A DNA stretch of 5,677 nt from an uncultured Lachnospiraceae bacterium (GTDB lineage Bacteria > Bacillota > Clostridia > Lachnospirales > Lachnospiraceae). The translations under genes and the position numbers were made by a program. The notes below the pieces were generated by a model that was given only the letters and a program-made list of their open reading frames with translations, did no database searches and was not told the DNA's origin. The number at the start of each line of letters is the position of its first letter. The first letter of the stretch is position 1. The stretch lies in assembly GCA_958446555.1 (NCBI GenBank), contig CAUCWU010000177.1, forward strand, positions 1-5,677, in the 5' to 3' direction. Shown in pieces: positions 1 to 5,581 of the stretch.

Positions 1-216
1 GGAACGGACAAGAAGGCTGCTCAGGCTGATGAGGCTGTGCAGGAAGCTGTGAATAAAGTGGCAGAGGCATTGGGCGACACAGGTCGCATCTTGGTGCGTG
101 AGTCTGGCACCGAGCCCGTTGTCCGCGTTATGGTGGAAGCTCCTGACCACGACACCTGCCAGAAGTATGTAGATGAAGTTGTGGAAACCATCAAGAGTCG
201 GGGTTACGGAGTTTGA
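1..216 (+). CDS. glmM: Phosphoglucosamine mutase, C-terminal fragment (5' end outside window)
   Basis: The first 71 codons in frame 1 give the C-terminal domain of an alpha-D-phosphohexomutase, ending at TGA 214-216. The phosphate-binding loop is visible as GRILVRESGTEPVVRVMVEA, in which the RxSGTEP core (fragment residues 33-39) grips the substrate phosphate. The spacing to the C terminus and the following helix (YVDEVVETIKSRG) match GlmM rather than longer phosphomannomutases. GlmM interconverts glucosamine-6-phosphate and glucosamine-1-phosphate in the cytoplasm on the way to UDP-GlcNAc and peptidoglycan. The catalytic serine and metal-binding loops lie upstream of the window. GC is high (about 58% over the first 120 bases), unlike the AT-rich genes downstream. 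A related phosphohexomutase cannot be fully excluded from the tail alone. Confidence 0.9.
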   Translation, partial: GTDKKAAQADEAVQEAVNKVAEALGDTGRILVRESGTEPVVRVMVEAPDHDTCQKYVDEVVETIKSRGYGV

Positions 217-276
217 GAGAACTGCTGAGCCAGATCCACTGTGCTTGGATGGTTCAGCTCGGATAGAAACAATCCA

Positions 277-1731
277 ATGAATAGAAAAAATCTTTCAACG
301 ATTATACTCCTGATCTTGATTATTGCTGTTTCTGTCTTGGCAGTGATGCCGGATAAAATGGTTGACCACGATTCGGGTGATATCGCCTCAGAGCTGGAAG
401 TTTCAGAATCTGTAGATGGCAATGTGACAAGCACGAGCTATGTGAATACCGAAGGTGTGGTCACAGATGCGATTGACATGGGTTATGCCACGGTGCAGAG
501 AACTCGAAATGCAGAGGGAAGAATTATTGAGGAATTCTACCTTGACGCCGAGGAAAATCCTGTCAAACGGTATGATGACTATTGTGGTATTGCGTATGAG
601 TATGGAAATGGCACGGTGAAGATCACCTATCTTGGTGACGATGGGATTCCCATGATGCGCAGTGCTGGATATGCTACAATAGTACGCACAGTCGATGACA
701 ATGGTCGAGCGATTGATGATTACTACTATGACCTCGATATGCAACCTGTTTCTTGCAACGGGTACTATGGGCAGCATAGAGAATATGATTCCAACGGTCA
801 GAATAACAGCGTGACCTATCTTGATCGGGACGGACAGCCAGTGTGTTCCACATCCGGGTATGCCTGTAAGAGGTATGACAGAGATGATTTGGGCACAGTA
901 ACGGCAGAGCATTATTTCAATGTACAAGGGAATCCAGCAAAGGCGCCTCTTGGACAGTACGGTGAGCGATACCAGCGAGATGAGAACAGTCAGATTATTC
1001 AGATTACCTACCTTGATGCAGACGGCAGTCCAGCCCCCACAAGTGTAGGCTACACTATTCTGAAGCGTACTTATCATCGCGATGGTACTGCTGCTACGGA
1101 TATGTATTTCGATGAGGATGGTAATCCGATAGCTCTATCCAAAGGACAGTATGGAATCAAGCACAGTGGTAAAGTGAGTCTGCTGCTTACTAAGAGCGGG
1201 AACATCATGCTTTGCGTGGATAACATTCTGAATGGATTTCCGGCTATGGTTGTTGTCTCTGGCGTGATAATCTGCATCTTGATGCTACTTCTGCCCGAAA
1301 AAGTGAGCGTGGCTTTAACAATCGCATATGTGGTATTCATCCTCTACGAAACGCTGATGTTCCGGGAGACAGGGGATGCAAGAACAAACTTTGTCCTATT
1401 TTCCTATGCAGATAGGTTCTTCGCAAAACAAAGTGTGAGAGTTGGTGTGATCAACAATATCTGGTTATTCATACCGCTTGGAACAGGGCTGTATCGGAAC
1501 ATCAGGAAGAAGTGGGTGCTCCTGATTCCGCTCCTGTTCTCGATAGCGATTGAGACCACCCAGTATATTACGGGACTCGGTATCGCAGAGTTCGATGATG
1601 TGTTTGGGAATACGCTGGGAGGATGGATTGGAATCCTAACAGCGTGTACAGCACTGAGAACGAAATGGAAAAAGCTGCCAAGAAGAGGAAGGCGAAGGAT
1701 TCCAAAAGGAGAGCGGAAAGCCCTTTGGTAA
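277..1731 (+). CDS. VanZ-family membrane protein with extracytoplasmic tandem-repeat region
   Basis: This 484-residue protein has one hydrophobic N-terminal anchor (about residues 6-24, after MNRKN). An acidic, Tyr/Gly/Asp-rich repeat region follows (about 54-300), and then five hydrophobic segments (about 322-340, 342-362, 393-408, 413-431 and 443-459). The last part carries VanZ signatures: NNIWLFIPLG (393-402), IETTQ with E426 and Q429, and FDDVFGNTLGG with D440, D441 and N445. The repeats are double units: GY at 69, 131, 194 and 258, and YG (YCG in the first unit) with glycine at 104, 165, 229 and 293, a period of 61-64, with YLDxDGxP-type turns between. Six membrane passes and the basic C-terminal tail place both ends in the cytoplasm and the repeats outside, suggesting envelope or glycan binding (inference). 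VanZ is named for low-level teicoplanin resistance, but the role of this protein is unknown. An in-frame GTG at 241 would add 12 residues; I prefer ATG 277 because it directly precedes the anchor, although neither start has a strong Shine-Dalgarno. It lies 60 bases after glmM on the same strand, so co-transcription is plausible. Confidence 0.85.
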   Translation: MNRKNLSTIILLILIIAVSVLAVMPDKMVDHDSGDIASELEVSESVDGNVTSTSYVNTEGVVTDAIDMGYATVQRTRNAEGRIIEEFYLDAEENPVKRYDDYCGIAYEYGNGTVKITYLGDDGIPMMRSAGYATIVRTVDDNGRAIDDYYYDLDMQPVSCNGYYGQHREYDSNGQNNSVTYLDRDGQPVCSTSGYACKRYDRDDLGTVTAEHYFNVQGNPAKAPLGQYGERYQRDENSQIIQITYLDADGSPAPTSVGYTILKRTYHRDGTAATDMYFDEDGNPIALSKGQYGIKHSGKVSLLLTKSGNIMLCVDNILNGFPAMVVVSGVIICILMLLLPEKVSVALTIAYVVFILYETLMFRETGDARTNFVLFSYADRFFAKQSVRVGVINNIWLFIPLGTGLYRNIRKKWVLLIPLLFSIAIETTQYITGLGIAEFDDVFGNTLGGWIGILTACTALRTKWKKLPRRGRRRIPKGERKALW

Positions 1732-1775
1732 AACAAAATGCTACATCTATTCAGAACAAAGTTTGACATAAAAAG

Positions 1776-1782
1776 AAAGGAG
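1776..1782 (+). promoter_or_regulatory. Strong Shine-Dalgarno of the NACHT gene
   Basis: AAAGGAG lies six bases upstream of ATG 1789 and fixes the start of the NTPase gene. It is much stronger than the initiation site of the preceding VanZ gene, so the NACHT gene is translated independently even if it is transcribed with its upstream neighbour. Confidence 0.8.
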
Positions 1783-1788
1783 CTATAA

Positions 1789-3927
1789 ATGTTCGACAGC
1801 GGTGCAATTGTATCTCTTTATACGAAGTATGGATTTGAAGTGGAAGATGAAACTCATCCGAGTCTATATCTTGCCTTTTCTCATAGTAGTGGATATTTCC
1901 AAAACGCAGAGATTCTATTGATAGATCCGGAATTCGATTGCGAAACGCTGGAGAAAGAATATAAGGATGCTGGCTTCTCTGTAAAGGTTAGCAAATTTTT
2001 AGGAATTGAACAACTGCATGAGCGGCTATTTGATGGGTTTTTTGCACCTGAAAGTAACTATAGATCCTTAAGACGAGAATATGATCGATACACGAAGAAA
2101 CAAACGGAAAAAATAGGATTTGCAAATTACAAATTCATTCAATGCCGATTTGTTGACGATAACAATGAACCTCAGAAAAACCTAATTGAATATATATATA
2201 ATCGTCTGTTTTTGCAAGGAGCACAATTGATTATCGTTGAAGCGGCAGCTGGATTTGGGAAGACCAGCGTGTCATATGAGTTAATAAAAAAACTTGCCGA
2301 TGAGCCACAAGGAACGATTCCTATTATTACAGAATTGTCAAAAAACCGAACAGCATCGATTTTTAGGTATGTGCTTTTAAGCGAAATCGATAGTAAATTT
2401 TCGGGGCTTAACTCTGAATTGGTTACATATGAGATTAAGCAGGGAAGAATTCCATTGATTATTGATGGCTTCGATGAACTGCTTTCAAAGTCACATGATG
2501 ATGTCCAACAAAATTTGAACGATGAAGATGAAAAAACTGCACAAACAATGCTGTCTACTATCGCTCAACTTCTTGACCAAAATAGTAAAGCGAAAATTGT
2601 GCTTACATCGAGAAAAAGTTCAATTTTTGCGGGGGATTTGTTTGAAAAGTGGTCGGATAAATATCTTCCTTCATGTCAGATTACGCGTATTCAAATTATA
2701 CCGCCTGTTGCATCTGACTGGTTGGATATGGCCAAAATTAATATTTTAAAGTCAAGGGGAATTGTGTTTGATGACATTTCGAATCCAACTCTATTGACGT
2801 TTCTTTCCGCTCAAAGTAATGAAGATATCTTATCTGAATTCACGTCAGTCGATTCGATTTTAACGCAGTATTTTAATATCCTTCTCGAACGTGAAAAGGA
2901 ACGTCAATCGCTTCCCTTGAAGGTTGAGGAACAACTTGCTCTCATGGAAAAGGTTGCAGGCACAATGGCATCGTTTAAGCAATCGACGTGTACGAACACC
3001 GAGATGAAAGATATTATTCAGATGTCGCTGGAAGATGAACTTTCTAATTACCTGAACCGATATAGTATGTTCCCGGAAAACGATGTGCCTACAGAGGGAG
3101 AATTTTTACAAAAGTTGGCGCATCATGCTCTTTTAGATCGCATTCCCAATACATCCAATTTGATTGGTTTTATAAATGATTTCATATTTGGATATTTACT
3201 ATCGGAGGCGCTGGTTAATGGACTGATTCAAGATTTGTCGCCTAAAGAAATTGAAGAGAAATACTGGAATCTTATGGTCACGGCTTATGGAGTTTGCAGC
3301 GATAATAAAAGAAAAGCACTTCATAAAATTATTGTGGAAAATTCAATCGAACTGTCACCGTATGAGGAATTGCACGTTGATCTTTCACTTCTAAGAAAGA
3401 TTTCGCATGATTACGATCGAAATTATTATGAGTCGGTCTATTTTGGCGAGAACGTCATCTTGGAAACCGCACATTTTAGAGATTGCGTTTTTTCCTGCTG
3501 TACATTCAGTTCATGTGTGATTGGAACAGATACATTTCTTGATTGCCGGTTTTATGGATGTCGCTTTTATGACATAAAAATATCGGAGAAGTCCACACGG
3601 ATGAAATGTCACCTTATTTTTTCTAATTGTTTTGGAGAAGATGAACTCCGAAAAGCAACATGTGAAGAACCACAAATTCCTCTTTTAAGCAGTGAAACAG
3701 AATATGAGAGGAAAGTTCTTGAACAATATTGGAGACCGGGTAGTGATCATGCAGATAGAAGACGTCTGTTTTCAACATTATTTAAAGGATATGCACAGCA
3801 AGATTACGATGGTATATCAGAGGCGATAGATCGTTTATATGGAAAAGAAATACTGCTGCATAAGAATAATTGTATTGAATTGAACTTCGAAAAAATGTCT
3901 GAAATCAGATCTATTCTTGGGAGATAA
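1789..3927 (+). CDS. NACHT-type STAND NTPase with C-terminal pentapeptide repeats
   Basis: This 712-residue predicted cytoplasmic protein has no membrane segment. Residues 1-130 form an alternating alpha/beta N-terminal domain that I cannot assign. The P-loop EAAAGFGKTS (151-160, K158, T159) has alanine in place of the first Walker A glycine. Walker B is IPLIIDGFDELL (221-232), with the D-G-F-D-E arrangement characteristic of NACHT NTPases, and the sensor-1 strand is KIVLTSR (269-275). A helical region follows (about 310-540), then eight consecutive pentapeptides centred on F563, F568, F573, I578, F583, F588, F593 and I598, with cysteines at 566, 571, 576, 586 and 591. The C terminus (about 636-712) is a charged helical segment, possibly winged-helix-like. 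NACHT proteins bind nucleotide and oligomerise when a sensor region meets a ligand; several bacterial ones are antiphage. Here the pentapeptide part is the likely sensor or scaffold. GC is 28-38% in lines counted, well below glmM. It overlaps no gene and is followed one base later by the RelA/SpoT gene, so they are almost certainly co-expressed. Only a weak promoter candidate (TTGGTA 1725, TATTCA 1748, 17-base spacer) lies upstream. Confidence 0.87.
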   Translation: MFDSGAIVSLYTKYGFEVEDETHPSLYLAFSHSSGYFQNAEILLIDPEFDCETLEKEYKDAGFSVKVSKFLGIEQLHERLFDGFFAPESNYRSLRREYDRYTKKQTEKIGFANYKFIQCRFVDDNNEPQKNLIEYIYNRLFLQGAQLIIVEAAAGFGKTSVSYELIKKLADEPQGTIPIITELSKNRTASIFRYVLLSEIDSKFSGLNSELVTYEIKQGRIPLIIDGFDELLSKSHDDVQQNLNDEDEKTAQTMLSTIAQLLDQNSKAKIVLTSRKSSIFAGDLFEKWSDKYLPSCQITRIQIIPPVASDWLDMAKINILKSRGIVFDDISNPTLLTFLSAQSNEDILSEFTSVDSILTQYFNILLEREKERQSLPLKVEEQLALMEKVAGTMASFKQSTCTNTEMKDIIQMSLEDELSNYLNRYSMFPENDVPTEGEFLQKLAHHALLDRIPNTSNLIGFINDFIFGYLLSEALVNGLIQDLSPKEIEEKYWNLMVTAYGVCSDNKRKALHKIIVENSIELSPYEELHVDLSLLRKISHDYDRNYYESVYFGENVILETAHFRDCVFSCCTFSSCVIGTDTFLDCRFYGCRFYDIKISEKSTRMKCHLIFSNCFGEDELRKATCEEPQIPLLSSETEYERKVLEQYWRPGSDHADRRRLFSTLFKGYAQQDYDGISEAIDRLYGKEILLHKNNCIELNFEKMSEIRSILGR
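3457..3582 (+). repeat. Pentapeptide-repeat coding stretch with cysteine ladder (inside NACHT gene)
   Basis: Codons 557-598 of the NACHT protein encode tandem five-residue units of the form x-F-x-x-C, for example HFRDC, VFSCC, TFSSC, TFLDC and RFYGC. Central F or I recurs every five residues eight times, which predicts about two coils of a right-handed quadrilateral beta-helix. Cysteine occupies the last position in five of the eight units, lining one face. Confidence 0.75.
3919..3923 (+). promoter_or_regulatory. Shine-Dalgarno that decides the start of the RelA/SpoT gene
   Basis: GGGAG within the last codons of the NACHT gene lies five bases upstream of ATG 3929. It supports that ATG over the in-frame TTG at 3917, which overlaps this site. 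The NACHT stop TAA (3925-3927) falls between the site and the ATG, so a ribosome terminating there can reinitiate: the two genes look translationally coupled. Confidence 0.75.
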
Positions 3928-3928
3928 G

Positions 3929-4816
3929 ATGAATGTTCAAAAATTTGGGCTAACTGAAAGAGCTGTAAATGAGATTATCGAAGAAATTAAAGGAGTTCTT
4001 CAGAAGTCTGGACTGTACTTTAGAATATTTGGCAGAGTTAAGTCTGGTCCGTCGATTGAGGAAAAAATAAAAAGGAAGGGCTATCGTATTGATGGAAAAC
4101 ATATGCAGGACATTATCGGCGTTCGTATCACACTTTATTTTTCCGATGATGTTCTACTCTGCCAAAAGATAATCGAACAAAGCTATGACGTTGTTGATAT
4201 ATCAAAAACAACCGCTGAACCAGAAAAATTTTGCCCAGAGAGACTTAATTTAGTGTGTTCTATGCGTGATAAAATTTCAGATCAATTTGATAATTCAATA
4301 TGGAAAGAATACCCGATTGACAAAACCTTTGAGGTTCAGATTCGAACTGTTTTCTCTGAGGGATGGCATGAAGTAGAGCATGATATTCGTTATAAGAGCA
4401 TTGCGGACTGGAGTGAATACCCTGAACTTTCAAGAAACCTAAATGGTGTGTTTGCAACGCTTGAGACATGCGATTGGGCGATGCTTTCTATTATTAATAA
4501 TTTGGCATATCAACAATATAAGAAAAAGCAATGGGCACAAATGATAAAAACGAAAATGCGAATTCATTTACAGGATGATAAACTGTCTGGTAGTATTGTG
4601 GAACTGTTGAATGAAAACCAGGAAATCGCTAAGCAGTTCTTTAGAGCAGATAGATCATCGGTTCTTCTTTTTATGGCATGTGATTTAAAGAAGAGTGTGC
4701 CACTGACTCTTGATAATATAGTGTACATAATCAATGCATGTGCCGTTAAAAACACAACCGTTGCAAATCTTGCGCCATCAATAATCCAAGCTAGACTCCC
4801 AAGAATTTGTGATTGA
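3929..4816 (+). CDS. RelA/SpoT-domain nucleotidyltransferase (small alarmone-synthetase-like, divergent)
   Basis: This 295-residue protein has a RelA/SpoT synthetase-like domain at about residues 28-160 and no HD hydrolase, TGS or ACT domains, so its build is that of a small alarmone synthetase. Visible motifs are GRVKSGPSIEEKIKRK (35-50, donor-nucleotide loop), MQDIIGVRI (59-67, D61 and R66), FEVQIRT (134-140, E135 being the expected catalytic glutamate) and GWHEVEHDIRYK (145-156). The usual acceptor-nucleotide motif around GYxSxH is absent; the equivalent stretch reads PERLNLVCSM (103-112). A helical C-terminal extension (about 165-295) has no obvious family. Known relatives transfer pyrophosphate from ATP to GDP/GTP or, in toxic members, to adenosine nucleotides or tRNA CCA ends; the acceptor here cannot be predicted. 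No antitoxin-like gene adjoins it, and the NACHT ATPase directly upstream is the obvious candidate regulator. An inactive or ligand-binding role is possible. TTG 3917 would add four residues. Confidence 0.85.
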   Translation: MNVQKFGLTERAVNEIIEEIKGVLQKSGLYFRIFGRVKSGPSIEEKIKRKGYRIDGKHMQDIIGVRITLYFSDDVLLCQKIIEQSYDVVDISKTTAEPEKFCPERLNLVCSMRDKISDQFDNSIWKEYPIDKTFEVQIRTVFSEGWHEVEHDIRYKSIADWSEYPELSRNLNGVFATLETCDWAMLSIINNLAYQQYKKKQWAQMIKTKMRIHLQDDKLSGSIVELLNENQEIAKQFFRADRSSVLLFMACDLKKSVPLTLDNIVYIINACAVKNTTVANLAPSIIQARLPRICD

Positions 4817-4920
4817 GAGTGAAACGCAATATCTGAACATTTATGGAGCACTTGGCTAAGGTAAATAGGAGAACTGATGCGGATATAAAAGAATTGTTTT
4901 CAAATTGATATAAAATTTAG

Positions 4921-5000
4921 GCCATGCCCACGCATGGCTACGCCGTCCATCGATGCTGCCTCTACGTGGCGGACGGCAGGCAACGGAGAGCGTTTCCGTC
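4921..5000. repeat. GC-rich block with three consecutive inverted repeats
   Basis: Hairpin 1 is GCCATGC-CCAC-GCATGGC (4921-4938, perfect 7-bp stem, 4-base loop). Hairpin 2 pairs GCCGTCC (4942-4948) with GGACGGC (4971-4977), and directly inside it GCC (4958-4960) with GGC (4968-4970), leaving a nine-base 5' bulge. Hairpin 3 pairs ACGGA (4983-4987) with TCCGT (4995-4999). The block has 53 G/C in 80 bases, against 25% before and about 35% after it. It could be a dispersed repeat (REP or MITE-like), a structured RNA or a recombination or replication site; the sequence does not decide between these. Confidence 0.6.
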
Positions 5001-5020
5001 TAAAGCATGATTACAACTTT

Positions 5021-5040
5021 GAAATGGAGAGTGACACAAA
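5021..5040 (+). repeat. Direct repeat, copy 1 (upstream of coiled-coil gene)
   Basis: GAAATGGAGAGTGACACAAA matches the copy at 5562-5581 at 18 of 20 positions. In the second copy the same sequence forms the ribosome-binding leader immediately before an ATG; here no start codon follows, so this copy looks like a duplicated or orphaned leader. Confidence 0.6.
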
Positions 5041-5084
5041 CAACTAGCCTTTAGAAAGGAAGGTTTGAAAAGCTACGATAGATA

Positions 5085-5113
5085 TTGCTTGCAGACTTGC
5101 GGAGTGATATACT
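5085..5113 (+). promoter_or_regulatory. Sigma-A-type promoter with extended -10 for the coiled-coil gene
   Basis: TTGCTT (-35, 5085-5090), a 17-base spacer and TATACT (-10, 5108-5113) preceded by TGA form an extended -10 (TGnTATACT). An alternative pairing, TTGCGG 5097-5102 with TATAAT 5119-5124 (16-base spacer), overlaps it. Either gives a short 5' leader of about 20-30 bases before ATG 5148. Confidence 0.6.
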
Positions 5114-5147
5114 TTAGTTATAATAAATAGAAAGAGGTTTGTGTCCT

Positions 5148-5477
5148 ATGCCCAGAACTAAAGGTAGCAAGAATAAGCCCAAAACTGTGACTGCTGATTT
5201 TGCAACGCAGATTGCGGAAAAGCAGTCCGCAAGGGAAGCACTCGCAGTTGAGATTGCATCCATCACTGCAAACATTGACACGTTGAAGGCTGATCTGAAA
5301 GTGAAGAAGACTGCTCTGAAGAAGGCCGAAAAAGAAGTGGCCACTCTGGAAGCAAAGAAAGCAAAGGCAGATGCTAAGGCCGCTGAAGAAGCGAAGAAGA
5401 CCGAAGCAGAGGCTGTGCTGAAGAAGCTGCTGGCCAGTGGCATGAGTGCGGATGAAATCCTCGAAAAACTGAAATAA
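5148..5477 (+). CDS. Small basic Lys/Ala-rich coiled-coil protein with AT-hook-like N terminus
   Basis: This 109-residue protein has no recognised enzymatic motif. Its N terminus, PRTKGSKNKPK (2-12), resembles the RPKGSKNK-type AT-hook-like segment found at the start of many small Bacillota proteins. Residues about 18-95 are an almost uninterrupted Ala/Lys/Glu-rich heptad-like helix (coiled coil). The tail, LLASGMSADEILEKLK, is a short amphipathic helix. This build suits a DNA-associated or oligomerising structural protein, but the function is unknown. ATG 5148 is chosen because GAGG (5134-5137) sits ten bases upstream; an in-frame TTG at 5139 is too close to that site. The gene has its own promoter and an intrinsic terminator just after its stop, so it is transcribed alone and is probably not part of the NACHT operon. 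Its composition (about 43% GC in the line counted) is intermediate. Confidence 0.75.
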   Translation: MPRTKGSKNKPKTVTADFATQIAEKQSAREALAVEIASITANIDTLKADLKVKKTALKKAEKEVATLEAKKAKADAKAAEEAKKTEAEAVLKKLLASGMSADEILEKLK

Positions 5478-5482
5478 GATCG

Positions 5483-5527
5483 GCCGTGTGGACAAACTGA
5501 ACTCCAGAAGTTCATACGGCTTTTTTT
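5483..5527 (+). terminator. Rho-independent terminator after the coiled-coil gene
   Basis: GCCGTGTGGAC (5483-5493) pairs with GTTCATACGGC (5510-5520) in an 11-bp stem that includes two G-U pairs, followed directly by seven T residues (5521-5527). It begins six bases after the stop codon. Confidence 0.88.
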
Positions 5528-5561
5528 GAAGGTCGCTATATAGTTTATAACGGAAATAAAA

Positions 5562-5581
5562 GAAATGGAGTGTGACATAAA
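5562..5581 (+). repeat. Direct repeat, copy 2 (leader of VOC gene)
   Basis: GAAATGGAGTGTGACATAAA matches 5021-5040 at 18 of 20 positions. It contains GGAG (5567-5570), the probable ribosome binding site 11 bases before ATG 5582. Part of it (5569-5586) also matches 1760-1777, just upstream of the NACHT start, at 16 of 18 positions, so some of the similarity may simply reflect a common leader style. Confidence 0.6.

Larger units (their letters stand above)
4817..5147. other. 331-base intergenic region between RelA/SpoT and coiled-coil genes
   Basis: I see no convincing gene here. It holds, in order, an AT-rich stretch (15 G/C in 60 at 4861-4920), an isolated GC-rich block with three inverted repeats (4921-5000), the first copy of a 20-base direct repeat (5021-5040), a short CCTTT-AG-AAAGG palindrome (5048-5059) and the promoter of the next gene (5085-5113). 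No T-tract follows any hairpin, so no intrinsic terminator for the NACHT operon is evident. Micro-ORFs at 4843-4908 (21 residues) and 4924-5010 (28 residues) lack ribosome binding sites. Confidence 0.7.

Noticed and set aside
403..1077. Long antisense open frame opposite the VanZ repeat region
   Set aside because: It mirrors the repetitive codon pattern of the sense gene, has no ribosome binding site and its translation shows no recognisable domain; it is a shadow frame.
1763..1789. TTGACA (1763-1768) with TATAAA (1784-1789) as a promoter for the NACHT gene
   Set aside because: The spacer is only 15 bases and transcription would begin after the ATG, excluding the strong ribosome binding site at 1776-1782. 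It is more likely chance AT-rich leader sequence.
1789..2050. PD-(D/E)xK nuclease reading of the NACHT N-terminal domain
   Set aside because: The LYxKxGFEV opening resembles some restriction-like folds, but no D...(D/E)xK catalytic set can be placed on the following strands.
2522..2749. 75-codon plus-strand ORF inside the NACHT gene
   Set aside because: It overlaps the Walker B to sensor-1 region in another frame and has no initiation signal or recognisable product.
4843..4908. 21-codon ORF (MEHLAKVNRR...) just after the RelA/SpoT gene, as a possible micro-antitoxin
   Set aside because: It has no ribosome binding site and is too short to support; kept only as a remark on the intergenic region.
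4921..4938. Hairpin 1 as an intrinsic terminator for the NACHT operon
   Set aside because: The perfect stem is followed by TACGCC rather than a T-tract, and the reverse strand has only a weak CTAAATTTT tail.
4924..5010. 28-codon ORF (MPTHGYAVHR...) through the GC-rich block
   Set aside because: It is open because the block is GC-rich and short, lacks a Shine-Dalgarno, and is better explained by the inverted-repeat structure.
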